Positions 8,708-17,974 of a stretch of DNA of 64,000 nucleotides are shown here, piece by piece. A program made the translations under genes and the position numbers. How positions within the stretch are numbered: position 1 is the stretch's first letter; every line of letters begins with the position of its first letter. The stretch is from Burkholderia sp. WSM2232 (GTDB lineage Bacteria > Pseudomonadota > Gammaproteobacteria > Burkholderiales > Burkholderiaceae), in the NCBI RefSeq assembly GCF_000472545.1, contig NZ_AWZV01000008.1:62001-126000 (forward strand), in the 5' to 3' direction. Below the pieces are notes generated by a model. The model had not been told where the DNA came from and ran no database searches. It saw only the letters and a list, made by a program, of their open reading frames with translations.

Positions 8708-9268
8708 ATGAGCGAACCGAAACGCAACGTACTCATCCTGCCGGGCTACCAGAACTCGGGCGCCGGGCATTGGCAGACTCGCTGGGAAGAACTCGATCCG
8801 TCATTTACGCGCGTACGGATGCCTGACTGGGATCATCCGTCGCGCGACGCCTGGTGCCGCGCGCTCGACGCCGCCGTTGCGTCCGTGGACGCGCCGATCC
8901 TGCTCGCGGCCCATAGCCTGGGTTGCCTGACGACCGCGTTCTGGGCCGCTCAGTATGCGAGCGCCGGGCAACTCGCGAGGATAGCCGGTGCGCTGCTGGT
9001 GGCCGTGCCCGATCCGGCCGAACCGCACTTTCCTCAGGACGCCAGCGGCTTTGCTTGCGTACCGCGCGAACGCTTGCCGTTCGAGAGCATTGTCGTATGC
9101 AGCACGGACGACCCGTACGGCGGCGTGCCGTTCTCGCAAGCCTGTGCGAAAGCGTGGGGCAGCCGCTGGATCGACGTCGGCCCGCGCGGACACATCAATG
9201 CGGACAGCGGACTCGGCGATTGGGACGAGGCGCGCGGGTGGCTGGCCGCGCTTGGCAAGCCGCGCTGA
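8708..9268 (+). CDS. RBBP9/YdeN-family alpha/beta serine hydrolase
   Basis: A 186-residue cytoplasmic hydrolase from the ATG at 8708, preceded by CGGGGA. Family hallmarks are the N-terminal LILPGYQNSGAGHWQTRWE, the nucleophile elbow AHSLGC (about residue 66), the acid in CSTDDPYG and the catalytic histidine in GPRGHINADSGLGDW. The triad is therefore complete. Members are small serine hydrolases of unknown natural substrate. It lies downstream of ggt on the same strand. The longer frame from 8657 has no ribosome site. Confidence 0.88.
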   Translation: MSEPKRNVLILPGYQNSGAGHWQTRWEELDPSFTRVRMPDWDHPSRDAWCRALDAAVASVDAPILLAAHSLGCLTTAFWAAQYASAGQLARIAGALLVAVPDPAEPHFPQDASGFACVPRERLPFESIVVCSTDDPYGGVPFSQACAKAWGSRWIDVGPRGHINADSGLGDWDEARGWLAALGKPR

Positions 9269-9301
9269 AGCGGCGCGGCGCGCAGTCGGCAGTCGGTTGG
9301 T

Positions 9302-9346
9302 GGTCGAGTTGGCGGTCGAGTTGGCGGTCGAGTTGGCGGTCGCGGT
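9302..9346. repeat. 12-bp tandem repeat between convergent genes
   Basis: Unit GGTCGAGTTGGC occurs three times without error (9302-9337), then continues in degenerate form. It lies between the stop codons of the RBBP9-like hydrolase and the CoA-transferase. The rest of this 239-bp gap is GC-rich palindromic sequence (around 9395-9435) without a recognisable U-tract terminator. Confidence 0.9.
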
Positions 9347-9507
9347 CGCGTTGGCCGGTCGCACTTGCTGGTCGCTGGTCGCGTTCGCCAGTTGCCGGCC
9401 GCCGCTCGTCGGCCGCCGGCCGCCGGTCGGCGGCGCATGCGCGTCGAGTGCGAACGCGAACGCGTGCCTGCCGCAGCGCATGGCCTGCCGCCTCCCTCTT
9501 TCCTCCT

Positions 9508-10728
9508 TCAGATCACCGCTTGCGAGCGCAACGCCGTAATCCGTTCGTCGCTGTAACCCAGCACGTCGCGCAGCACGCTTTCGGTATGCTCCCCGAGCGT
9601 CGGCGGATGAGCAAGCGCCTCTGGCGGCGTGCCCGTCATATTGATCGGATTGCGCACCAGTTTGACGGTGCCGCCCGACGGGTGCGGCAGATCCACCTGC
9701 ATGCCGCGCGCTACCACCTGCTCGTTCGCGAAAACCTCTGCGAGGTCGTTGATCGGCCCGCAAGGCACGCCGGCTGCTTCGAGCGCCGCGATCCATTGCT
9801 GCTTGCCCTGCAGGCGAACCATCTGCGCGAGGATCGGCACGAGCACGTCGCGGTTGCGCACGCGTGCGGGGTTGGTTGCGAAACGCTCGTCCTCGGCGAG
9901 TTCGGGGCGTTGGCCGACCTCGACGAATTTGCGGAACTGCCCGTCGTTGCCGACTGCAACGATGATCCACCCGTCGCTCGTCTGGAAAGTCTGGTACGGC
10001 ACGATGTTCGGATGCGCGTTGCCCCAGCGCACCGGCGGCTGCCCGCTTGCGAGGTAATTCGAATTCATGTTGGCGAGCATGGCCACCTGCACGTCAAGCA
10101 GCGCCATGTCGATATATTGACCTTCGCCTGTGCGGTCGCGATGCGTGAGCGCGGTAAGCACGGCGATGGTCGAATACATGCCTGTCATCAGATCGGCAAT
10201 CGCCACGCCGGCCTTTTGCGGACCACCGCCCGGCTGGCCGTCGCGCTCGCCGGTAATGCTCATGAACCCGCCGATGCCTTGCACGATGAAGTCGTAGCCC
10301 GCGCGCTGCGCATACGGCCCGGTCTGTCCGAAACCCGTCACCGAGCAGTAGATCAGGTCGGGCTTCACCTTCTTGAGCGACGCGTAGTCGAGGCCATATT
10401 TCTTCAACTGGCCGACCTTGTAGTTCTCGAGCACCACGTCGCTTTGCGCGGCCAGTTCGCGAACGATCTGCTGACCTTCGGGCGAGGCGATATCCACCGT
10501 GACTGAGCGCTTGTTGCGGTTGGCCGCCAGGTAGTAGGCCGCCTCGCGCGTGTCCGCGCCGTCGGGCGTCTTCAGGTACGGCGGGCCCCAGTGGCGCGTG
10601 TCGTCGCCCACCTCGGGGCGTTCGATCTTGATGACGTCCGCGCCGAAATCGGCAAGCGTCTGCGCGCACCAGGGGCCCGCGAGCACGCGGGTGAGATCCA
10701 GCACGCGAATATGACTGAGAGCGCCCAT
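9508..10728 (-). CDS. CaiB/BaiF family (class III) CoA-transferase
   Basis: Moves CoA between carboxylic acids through a mixed anhydride on a conserved aspartate. 406 residues from the ATG at 10728 (MGALSHIRVLDLTRVLAGP, the usual family N-terminus; the upstream in-frame ATG at 10746 adds six residues). The catalytic aspartate corresponds to D179 in AGVAIADLMTGMY. The CoA-binding QTLADFGADVIKIE and the GGFMSITG loop are intact. Substrates of this family range from formate and oxalate to succinyl/glutaryl or carnitine CoA, and nothing in the neighbourhood specifies one. It is convergent with the RBBP9-like gene. Confidence 0.92.
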   Translation of the reverse strand: MGALSHIRVLDLTRVLAGPWCAQTLADFGADVIKIERPEVGDDTRHWGPPYLKTPDGADTREAAYYLAANRNKRSVTVDIASPEGQQIVRELAAQSDVVLENYKVGQLKKYGLDYASLKKVKPDLIYCSVTGFGQTGPYAQRAGYDFIVQGIGGFMSITGERDGQPGGGPQKAGVAIADLMTGMYSTIAVLTALTHRDRTGEGQYIDMALLDVQVAMLANMNSNYLASGQPPVRWGNAHPNIVPYQTFQTSDGWIIVAVGNDGQFRKFVEVGQRPELAEDERFATNPARVRNRDVLVPILAQMVRLQGKQQWIAALEAAGVPCGPINDLAEVFANEQVVARGMQVDLPHPSGGTVKLVRNPINMTGTPPEALAHPPTLGEHTESVLRDVLGYSDERITALRSQAVI

Positions 10729-11015
10729 GTTTGTCCGTGTCTCCAATGTAAGCGGGCGGCGCGCCAGGCGCCGCGGATGTGGGCAATCTTAAGCGATTCG
10801 CGCGAGCGGGCGCAGTCGGCCGAACGTCATAGGACGAATCGGGCGCCATTGCTGATTGAGCGAGGGGGACGAAGCGGGCCCGGAGGGCATGTGAACCCAT
10901 GTGGGACCGTGGCGTGTGGTGCGCTGTCTATGGTGCTCGCGCAAAAACTCCCCGGCGAAACCGGCCCAGAACGTGACCGGAACGTGCCCGAGACGTGACC
11001 GAAGTTGAGCGAAGC

Positions 11016-11047
11016 TGAACCAGGCCGACCGCACCTGGCCTGGTTCA
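11016..11047. promoter_or_regulatory. 11-bp perfect inverted repeat upstream of alaS
   Basis: TGAACCAGGCC at 11016-11026 pairs with GGCCTGGTTCA at 11037-11047 around a 10-base spacer. There is no T-run, so it is not an intrinsic terminator. It sits about 50 bp before the alaS -10. E. coli alanyl-tRNA synthetase is known to bind a palindrome at its own promoter; a similar role here is only a guess. Confidence 0.4.
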
Positions 11048-11095
11048 ACCTGGCCAACCGGCCCGCGGCGGCGCCGCGCAAGGGCGCCGATCCCG

Positions 11096-11101
11096 TATAA
11101 T
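11096..11101 (+). promoter_or_regulatory. -10 element of alaS
   Basis: A perfect TATAAT 86 bp before the alaS start codon. No good -35 hexamer is visible 16-18 bp upstream. Confidence 0.6.
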
Positions 11102-11186
11102 CAGTCGTTTAAGAAACAAACAGTTGGCGCATCTCACGATGCCGCCGGTAAAAGTCAGGAATAGTCAGGACCGTCCCCCGCACGCC

Positions 11187-13811
11187 ATGAAAGCCGCCGA
11201 AATCCGCGAGAAGTTTCTCAAGTTCTTCGAATCGAAGGGCCATACGATCGTTCGCTCGTCGAGCCTTGTGCCCGGCAACGACCCGACACTGCTCTTCACC
11301 AATTCGGGAATGGTGCAGTTCAAAGATGTGTTCCTCGGCGCTGAATCGCGTCCGTATTCGCGCGCCACGACCGCGCAGCGCAGCGTGCGCGCGGGGGGCA
11401 AACACAACGACCTGGAAAACGTCGGCTACACCGCGCGTCACCACACGTTCTTCGAAATGCTGGGCAATTTCTCGTTCGGCGACTATTTCAAGCGTGACGC
11501 GATCCACTACGCGTGGGAGTTGCTCACGGGCGTCTACCAGTTGCCGAAAGAAAAGCTGTGGGTGACCGTCTATCACGAAGACGACGAAGCGCACGACATC
11601 TGGGCGAAAGAAGTGGGCGTGCCGGTCGAGCGCATCATCCGTATCGGCGACAACAAGGGTGCCCGCTACGCGTCGGACAACTTCTGGCAAATGGCCGACA
11701 CCGGCCCGTGCGGCCCGTGTTCGGAAATTTTCTACGACCACGGCCCGGAAGTATGGGGCGGCCCGCCGGGATCACCGGAAGAAGACGGCGACCGCTACAT
11801 CGAGATCTGGAATCTCGTGTTCATGCAGTTCAACCGTGACGCGCAGGGCAACATGACGCCGCTGCCCAAGCAGTGCGTGGACACCGGCATGGGTCTCGAA
11901 CGTATCGCGGCGGTGTTGCAGCACGTGCACAGCAACTATGAGATCGACCTGTTCCAGGCGCTCATCAAGGCGGCGGCGCGCGAAACCGGCGTGAGCGACC
12001 TCGCGAACAACTCGCTGAAGGTGATCGCCGACCACATCCGCGCCTGCTCGTTCCTGATCGTGGACGGCGTGATTCCCGGCAATGAAGGCCGCGGCTACGT
12101 GCTGCGCCGTATCGTGCGCCGCGCCATCCGTCACGGCTACAAGCTCGGCAAGAAGGGCTCGTTCTTCCACCGCATGGTGGCCGATCTCGTCGAGCAGATG
12201 GGTGGCGCCTATCCGGAACTGAAAGACGCGCAAGCGCGCGTGACCGACGTGCTGCGTCAGGAAGAAGAGCGCTTCTTCGAGACCATCGAGCACGGCATGT
12301 CGATTCTCGAAAACGCGCTGGCTGAACTTGAAAAGAAGGGCGGCAAGACGCTCGACGGCGAACTCGCTTTCAAGCTGCACGACACGTACGGCTTCCCGCT
12401 CGACCTCACGGCAGACGTGTGCCGCGAACGCGAAGTCACCGTGGACGAAGCCGCGTTCGACGAAGCTATGGCGCGCCAGCGCGAACAGGCGCGTGCGGCC
12501 GGCAAGTTCAAGATGTCGCAAGGCCTCGAATACTCGGGCGCAAAGACCACGTTCCACGGCTACGAGGAAATCGTCTTCGACGACGCGAAGGTGGTGGCGC
12601 TGTATGTGGACGGCGCCTCGGTGCAGGAAGTCGCGCATGGTCAGCAGGCGGTCGTCGTGCTCGACCACACGCCGTTCTACGCGGAATCGGGCGGCCAGGT
12701 CGGCGACCAGGGCCTGCTCGCCAACGCGAGCGTGCGCTTTGCGGTAACCGATACGCTGAAGGTTCAGGCCGACGTGGTCGGTCACCACGGCACGCTCGAG
12801 CAGGGCACGCTGAAGGTGGGCGATGTGGTAAAGGCCGAGATCGACGCGGTGCGCCGTGCGCGCACGGCTCGCAACCACTCGGCCACGCACCTGATGCACA
12901 AGGCGCTTCGCGAGGTGCTCGGCTCGCACGTGCAGCAGAAGGGCTCGCTGGTCGATCCCGACAAGACACGCTTTGACTTCGCGCACAACGCGCCGATGAC
13001 GGACGAGCAGATTCGCCGCGTCGAAGAAATCGTCAACGCGGAAGTGCTGGCAAACGCGCCGGGCATCGTGCGCGTCATGCCGTTTGACGAAGCGGTGAAG
13101 GGCGGCGCGATGGCGCTGTTCGGCGAGAAATATGGCGACGAAGTGCGGGTGCTCGACCTCGGTTTTTCTCGCGAACTATGCGGCGGCACGCACGTGCATC
13201 GCACCGGCGACATTGGTCTCTTCAAGATCGTGATGGAGGGCGGCGTGGCGGCGGGCATTCGTCGCGTGGAAGCCATTACCGGCGACAACGCTGTGCGCTT
13301 CGTGCAGGACCTCGACGCGCGCATCAACGCCGCGGCCGCGGTGCTCAAGGCGCAGCCGTCCGAGCTCACGCAGCGCATCACGCAGGTCCAGGATCAGGTG
13401 AAGCAGCTTGAAAAAGAACTGAGCGCGCTGAAGTCGAAAATGGCGTCGAGCCAGGGCGACGAACTGGCCGGCCAGGCCATCGAAGTCGCCGGCGTGCAGG
13501 TTCTCGCCGCGACGCTCGAAGGCGCCGACGTGAAGACGTTGCGCGAAACGGTGGACAAGCTCAAGGACAAGTTGAAGAGCGCGGCAATCGTGCTGGCTTC
13601 GGTCGAAGGCGGCAAGGTCAGCCTGATTGCGGGCGTGACGGCGGACGCGAGCAAAAAGGTCAAGGCCGGTGAACTGGTCAACTTCGTTGCGCAGCAGGTT
13701 GGCGGGAAGGGCGGCGGCCGGCCGGACATGGCTCAAGCGGGCGGCACGGACCCCGCGAATCTGAGCGCCGCATTGGCCGGCGTGAAGGGTTGGGTCGAAG
13801 CGCAGCTTTGA
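11187..13811 (+). CDS. alaS: alanyl-tRNA synthetase
   Basis: Attaches alanine to tRNA-Ala. 874 residues from the ATG at 11187 (E. coli enzyme 876). The class II catalytic core is at the N-terminus: [25 protein letters not shown], then [10 protein letters not shown] and [12 protein letters not shown]. The editing domain carries the zinc ligands NHSATHLMH and [13 protein letters not shown]. The C-terminal DHHA1-type domain ends with [13 protein letters not shown]. The open frame extends 63 bp upstream, but [11 protein letters not shown] is the conserved N-terminus. Transcription most likely starts from the TATAAT at 11096 and ends at the 20-bp-stem terminator at 13938. Confidence 0.98.
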   Translation: MKAAEIREKFLKFFESKGHTIVRSSSLVPGNDPTLLFTNSGMVQFKDVFLGAESRPYSRATTAQRSVRAGGKHNDLENVGYTARHHTFFEMLGNFSFGDYFKRDAIHYAWELLTGVYQLPKEKLWVTVYHEDDEAHDIWAKEVGVPVERIIRIGDNKGARYASDNFWQMADTGPCGPCSEIFYDHGPEVWGGPPGSPEEDGDRYIEIWNLVFMQFNRDAQGNMTPLPKQCVDTGMGLERIAAVLQHVHSNYEIDLFQALIKAAARETGVSDLANNSLKVIADHIRACSFLIVDGVIPGNEGRGYVLRRIVRRAIRHGYKLGKKGSFFHRMVADLVEQMGGAYPELKDAQARVTDVLRQEEERFFETIEHGMSILENALAELEKKGGKTLDGELAFKLHDTYGFPLDLTADVCREREVTVDEAAFDEAMARQREQARAAGKFKMSQGLEYSGAKTTFHGYEEIVFDDAKVVALYVDGASVQEVAHGQQAVVVLDHTPFYAESGGQVGDQGLLANASVRFAVTDTLKVQADVVGHHGTLEQGTLKVGDVVKAEIDAVRRARTARNHSATHLMHKALREVLGSHVQQKGSLVDPDKTRFDFAHNAPMTDEQIRRVEEIVNAEVLANAPGIVRVMPFDEAVKGGAMALFGEKYGDEVRVLDLGFSRELCGGTHVHRTGDIGLFKIVMEGGVAAGIRRVEAITGDNAVRFVQDLDARINAAAAVLKAQPSELTQRITQVQDQVKQLEKELSALKSKMASSQGDELAGQAIEVAGVQVLAATLEGADVKTLRETVDKLKDKLKSAAIVLASVEGGKVSLIAGVTADASKKVKAGELVNFVAQQVGGKGGGRPDMAQAGGTDPANLSAALAGVKGWVEAQL

Positions 13812-13870
13812 TCTGCCGTCAATCTCGAGGGCTCGGGCGATCGGCCAGATGCGGCAGGCCGGCTGAACCA

Positions 13871-13900
13871 GGCGAAAGTCGGCGAAAGCAGGCGAAAGCG
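13871..13900. repeat. three 10-bp tandem repeats in the alaS 3' region
   Basis: GGCGAAAG followed by two variable bases, repeated three times, between the alaS stop and its terminator. The 12-mer GCTGAACCAGGC just before it (13862-13873) also occurs upstream of alaS (11014-11025). Confidence 0.75.
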
Positions 13901-13937
13901 CGCCGAAGAGCTTAAGACACGGGCAGTTGGACCGATT

Positions 13938-13989
13938 GGGGCCGCGTAACACGCCGGATTGCCGGCGTGTTACGCGGCCCCTTGTTTTT
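13938..13989 (+). terminator. very strong intrinsic terminator of alaS
   Basis: A perfect 20-bp stem (13938-13957 with 13962-13981), loop ATTG, followed by TTGTTTTT. It separates alaS from the convergent LysR gene. There is no T-run on the other strand, so it acts mainly for alaS. Confidence 0.93.
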
Positions 13990-14097
13990 CCACCAGCGCG
14001 TTTGCTTTCGGCGTTTGACTGTCAAAACTTCGCGCGTTCCCATGCTTGCGGTCGCCCGTTGGAACGCCCCGGAACCCGCGAGCGTTTGACGCACAAA

Positions 14098-15063
14098 TCA
14101 GGCGACGTCAGCGCCCACCGATGCCTGAGCGTCGGGGTACGCGTCTACGTGTGCATCCGAAGCTCCGCGCTCTGTTTCTTCGAGACTGTGCGTGCTGCGC
14201 TTTTCGGTCAGCGTCTGCTTCAACGCATTGAGTGCTGACGAAAAGTGCCCGCGTCGCCAGACGAGCAGCGTCTCTACGCTGCCGATATCGGGCAGGTCAT
14301 GCACGGCGATATTGCTCGCGTCGGCGGCCAGTCCCAGCACCGAGCGGGGCGCCACCGCCACGCCCGCGCCGGCGGCGACGCATGCCACGATTGCGTGATA
14401 CGAGCCGAGCTCCAGCACGCGCGCCGGCCTCACGCCGTGCTCCATATACCATTTCTCGATGTAAGCGCGATACGCGCAACCGCGCTCGAATGCCACGAGC
14501 GTCGACAGCGCGATATCGCGCACTTCGCGAATCGGCCGATGCCCGCGCGGCGTCAGCATCACGAGTTCCTCTGTGAAAACCGGTACAGCTTCGAACAGTT
14601 CGCCGAGAGCGGCGGGGTCGAGCGGCGTGGCTACCAGCGCTGCGTCCACCTCGAATTCGCGCACGCGCTCGATCAGTTTGCCGGTGGTGCCGGTCTCGAG
14701 TTCAAGCGCGACATCGGGCCATTGCTGGTGATACTGGGCGAGCAGGGCAGGAAGACGCGTCGCCGCGACGCTTTCCATGGTGCCGAGGCGCAGGCGTCCG
14801 CTTGGACGGTCCGCGCGCACGGCGTGACGCGCTTCGTCCGCCAGAGCAAGCAGCCGTTCGGCATAAGGCAGCAGCGTTTCACCGGCGGGCGTGAGGACGA
14901 GGCGCCGGCCATCGCGGATGAAGAGCTCCGCGCCAAGCTGTTCTTCAAGCTGCTTGATGCGCGTGGTCACGTTCGATTGCACGCGGTTGAGCTTCGCGGC
15001 GGCTCGCGTCACGCCGTTCTCCCGCACGACGGCCCGAAAAATCGTCAAGGCGGCCAAGTCCAC
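14098..15063 (-). CDS. LysR-family transcriptional regulator
   Basis: 321 residues. I choose the GTG at 15063 because AGGAGAG lies a few bases before it and it yields the usual LysR beginning MDLAALTIFRAVVRENG; the ATG at 15102 would add 13 residues with no ribosome site. The winged HTH (GVTRAAAKLNRVQSNVTTRIKQLEEQLGAELF) occupies about residues 17-57, and the substrate-binding fold starts near SGRLRLGTMESVAATRLP. It is divergent from the YbfB-like MFS exporter (229 bp between starts), the usual arrangement of a LysR activator and its target. The ligand is unknown. The last 30 residues are an unconserved-looking tail. Confidence 0.9.
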   Translation of the reverse strand: MDLAALTIFRAVVRENGVTRAAAKLNRVQSNVTTRIKQLEEQLGAELFIRDGRRLVLTPAGETLLPYAERLLALADEARHAVRADRPSGRLRLGTMESVAATRLPALLAQYHQQWPDVALELETGTTGKLIERVREFEVDAALVATPLDPAALGELFEAVPVFTEELVMLTPRGHRPIREVRDIALSTLVAFERGCAYRAYIEKWYMEHGVRPARVLELGSYHAIVACVAAGAGVAVAPRSVLGLAADASNIAVHDLPDIGSVETLLVWRRGHFSSALNALKQTLTEKRSTHSLEETERGASDAHVDAYPDAQASVGADVA

Positions 15064-15291
15064 GGTTCTCTCCTGGCGATGGATGGTATCCGAATTATTC
15101 ATTTTTCATGATTGAACCGTCAAGCTAATATGGAACGGCCATGCCCGGATTGGGCCGTCGATGACCGCCCGGCTGTCAGCGGAGTATTGCGCTGCGTTGT
15201 CTCGCCGCTACCCCGCGCCGGCTGACGCAAAGCAGCAGACGTAAATTCCGCGTGGCTCCTTCTGCATCCTCACCTTCCTGAACGGCCAACC

Positions 15292-16752
15292 ATGAACGAT
15301 CTCGCTTCGAACGTCCAACGTCTTCCAGCGCAGTCCCACGCGGCCCGGCGCGCCGCGCTGGCCTGCATGGTGACGCTCGCCGTCGCACTCGGCGTCGGAC
15401 GCTTTGCCTTCACGCCGCTCCTGCCGCTGATGCTTCACGGCGGCGCGTTCGGTCAGCCGCCAATCGACATCCAGCATGGTGGCTGGCTCGCGTCGTTCAA
15501 TTACGCAGGCTATTTCGTGGGCGCGCTCACCTGCGCCGCGTTGCGAGTCGAGCCGGCGCGGGTGGTGCGCGCGGGGCTCGCGTCGACGGTGCTGTTGACG
15601 CTGGCAATGGGCGTCACGAGTCAGTTCTGGATATGGGCGGTGGTGCGCTTCGTTGCAGGAGCAGTAAGCGCGTGGACGTTTGTTTTCGCGTCGCAGTGGG
15701 GCTTGCGGCGGCTCGCGGAACTCGGACAGCCGGCCTGGAGCGGCGTGATTTATACGGGGCCGGGCGTGGGTATCGTCGGCACCGGGTTGCTGGTCAGCGC
15801 GGCGGGCGGTTATGGGGCGACGGCGGGATGGATCGGCTTCGGCTTGATCTCGGCGGTTCTGGCGGCGGTGGTGTGGCCGGCGTTTGGGAGCAGCGCGGCC
15901 TCGGCCGCGAATGCGCATACGAGGGTCAACGGTGCGGTGCCGCCGGTTGCAGCGGCAGCAAAGGACGCTGCCGGAAGTGCAGGAAGTGCCGCAACCACCG
16001 AAACCACGGGAGCCTCCCGAACCGCTGCAAGCTGGCAAAGCCCGGTCTCCCGAACCGCCGCCAGCTCACAAAGCCCGGCCTCCCGACCCGCCGCAAGCTC
16101 ACAAAGCCCGGCCTCCCAACCCACTGTCGCCGCGACCCACCGCTCCGCATCCGGCAGCATTCCCGCGACCCACCGCGCCGACGCCTTCTGGCTGGTAGCC
16201 CTATACGGTGTGCCTGGGTTCGGCTACATCATCACAGCGACGTTTTTGCCGGTGATCGCGCGCCATGCGTTGCCGGGCTCGCCGTGGCCCGATCTGTTCT
16301 GGCCGATGTTCGGCGCCGCGTTGATGGTCGGCGCATTGTTGGCCGCGCGTCTACCGCTGCATCTGGACAACCGGGTGCTGCTCGCTGGCAGTTATGTCTT
16401 GCAGGCGGTCGGGATCGCGCTCGGCATAGTCTGGCCGACGGCGGGCGGTTTCTCGCTCGGCAGCATTCTGATCGGCGTGCCGTTTACGGCCATCACGCTC
16501 TTTGCCATGCGTGAGGCGCGGCGTCTGCGCGGCGATGATGCGGCCGGTCTCATGGGCTACGCGACGGCTGCTTATGGCTTGGGCCAGATCGTCGGCCCGC
16601 TGGTCGCCGCGCCGATTGCCGCGCACACCGGCTCGTTTTCGCCCGCTTTGTGGCTCGCAGCCGGCGTGCTGCTGCTGGGCGCCGTGGGGCTGGTGGTCGT
16701 GGCGCGCGTATCCCGCGGACGAGGACGTATGCCGGATTGCGGCTGCGGCTGA
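15292..16752 (+). CDS. YbfB/YjiJ-family MFS transporter with repetitive central loop
   Basis: Inner-membrane major-facilitator exporter, 486 residues with about 12 hydrophobic segments. The N-terminal MVTLAVALGVGRFAFTPLLPLM and the SGVIYTGPGVGIVGTGL stretch are typical of the YbfB/YjiJ family, whose substrates are largely unknown. Between segments 6 and 7 (residues about 205-300) is an unusually long hydrophilic loop rich in Ala, Ser, Thr and Pro, part of it made of three 11-residue repeats. Without this insert the length would be the usual ~400. Probably controlled by the divergent LysR protein. GC-rich sequence and a 132-bp gap separate it from the aldolase gene. Confidence 0.88.
   Translation: MNDLASNVQRLPAQSHAARRAALACMVTLAVALGVGRFAFTPLLPLMLHGGAFGQPPIDIQHGGWLASFNYAGYFVGALTCAALRVEPARVVRAGLASTVLLTLAMGVTSQFWIWAVVRFVAGAVSAWTFVFASQWGLRRLAELGQPAWSGVIYTGPGVGIVGTGLLVSAAGGYGATAGWIGFGLISAVLAAVVWPAFGSSAASAANAHTRVNGAVPPVAAAAKDAAGSAGSAATTETTGASRTAASWQSPVSRTAASSQSPASRPAASSQSPASQPTVAATHRSASGSIPATHRADAFWLVALYGVPGFGYIITATFLPVIARHALPGSPWPDLFWPMFGAALMVGALLAARLPLHLDNRVLLAGSYVLQAVGIALGIVWPTAGGFSLGSILIGVPFTAITLFAMREARRLRGDDAAGLMGYATAAYGLGQIVGPLVAAPIAAHTGSFSPALWLAAGVLLLGAVGLVVVARVSRGRGRMPDCGCG
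16015..16113 (+). repeat. three 33-bp tandem repeats within the MFS gene
   Basis: Units 16015-16047, 16048-16080 and 16081-16113, each beginning TCCCGA, with a fourth degenerate start at 16114. They encode near-identical 11-residue units such as SRTAASSQSPA in the cytoplasmic loop between the two transporter halves. Confidence 0.92.
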
Positions 16753-16884
16753 ACCGGAACGGCGGTGCTTCAAAGCCACCCCACCCCGCCAGTCCCCTCA
16801 AGGATGACCAAACACCCCCCACGCACACTAAAATGTCCGCTTTCCGTCATCCCCGCGCGTCTCTAACCGGTCGCGCTGCCCGTC

Positions 16885-17916
16885 ATGCAACATTTCGCGT
16901 CCGACAACTATGCCGGCATCTGCCCCGAAGCGCTCGACGCGCTCATCGCCGCCAACAACAGCGGCCACGAACCGGCCTACGGCGACGACTCCTGGACCAG
17001 CCAGGTCTGCGACCGTCTGCGCGAACTGTTTCAGACCGACTGCGAAGTGTTCTTCGTCTTCAACGGCACGGCCGCCAATTCGCTGGCGCTTGCGTCGCTG
17101 TGTCAGTCGTACCACTCGGTGATCTGCCATGAACTCGCGCACATCGAAACCGACGAGTGCGGAGGCCCGGAGTTCTTCTCCGGCGGCTCGAAGCTGCTGA
17201 CAGCGCCGGGCATTGGCGGCAAGCTCACACCGGATGCGATCGAGGCGGTCGTCACGCGCCGCGCCGACATCCACTATCCCAAGCCGAAGGTGGTCACGCT
17301 CACCCAGTCGACGGAAGTGGGCACCGTCTACAGCGTCGAGGAAATCCGCGCGATTGCCGCGATCGCCAAGCGGCGTCATCTGAAGGTGCATATGGACGGC
17401 GCGCGTTTCGCCAATGCGGTGGCCGCGCTAAATGTGCATCCGTCGGAGATCACGTGGCGCGCGGGCGTCGACGTGCTGTGTTTCGGCGGCACCAAGAACG
17501 GCCTGCCGGTGGGCGAGGCGGTGGTGTTCTTCGACCGCGCGCTCGCCGCCGACTTCGCGTATCGCCTGAAGCAGGCGGGCCAGCTTGCGTCGAAGATGCG
17601 CTTTATCTCCGCACCCTGGCTCGGGCTGCTCGATAACGACGTGTGGTTGCGCAACGCGCGTCATGCGAACGCAATGGCCGAACTGTTGCAAACGCGCTTG
17701 CAGGAAATTCCCGGCGTGCAAATCATGTTTCCGCGCGAATCCAACGCGGTGTTCGCGCAGTTGCCCGCGCAAGCGGCCAGAGCGATGCGCGCGCGCGGCT
17801 GGAAGTTCTACGAGTTCATCGGCGCGGGCGGTTGCCGGTTGATGTGTGCGTGGGACACGCAGCCGCAAACCGTGGAGCGTTTCGCGGCGGAAGTACGCGA
17901 GCTATGTGCAGCGTAA
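16885..17916 (+). CDS. ltaE: low-specificity L-threonine aldolase
   Basis: PLP enzyme cleaving L-threonine and L-allo-threonine to glycine and acetaldehyde. 343 residues, normal for the family. The PLP lysine is K204 in CFGGTKNGLPVGEAV, and the pyridine-N-binding aspartate is D171 in VHMDGARFANA. The N-terminal SDNYAGICPEALDALIAANN and FVFNGTAANSLAL are characteristic. The ribosome site before 16885 is weak. A zinc-ribbon Nudix gene follows 58 bp later on the same strand. Confidence 0.93.
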   Translation: MQHFASDNYAGICPEALDALIAANNSGHEPAYGDDSWTSQVCDRLRELFQTDCEVFFVFNGTAANSLALASLCQSYHSVICHELAHIETDECGGPEFFSGGSKLLTAPGIGGKLTPDAIEAVVTRRADIHYPKPKVVTLTQSTEVGTVYSVEEIRAIAAIAKRRHLKVHMDGARFANAVAALNVHPSEITWRAGVDVLCFGGTKNGLPVGEAVVFFDRALAADFAYRLKQAGQLASKMRFISAPWLGLLDNDVWLRNARHANAMAELLQTRLQEIPGVQIMFPRESNAVFAQLPAQAARAMRARGWKFYEFIGAGGCRLMCAWDTQPQTVERFAAEVRELCAA

Positions 17917-17974
17917 GATTGCAGACGCATTGCAGACGCCGGGCGAACAGCCCGCATAAGACCCAGACCCCACC

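Larger units (their letters stand above)
10729..11186. other. divergent control region of the CoA-transferase and alaS
   Basis: 458 bp with no convincing gene. It holds an 11-bp inverted repeat (11016-11047), a consensus -10 for alaS (11096-11101) and near-repeats of the form ACGTGACCG around 10972-11001. Confidence 0.6.

Noticed and set aside
8923..10506. Long plus-strand open frame across the RBBP9-like and CoA-transferase genes
   Set aside because: It overlaps two well-supported genes, runs through the tandem repeat and has no protein-like features.
11772..12986. 404-codon minus-strand frame inside alaS
   Set aside because: Antisense shadow of a conserved gene.
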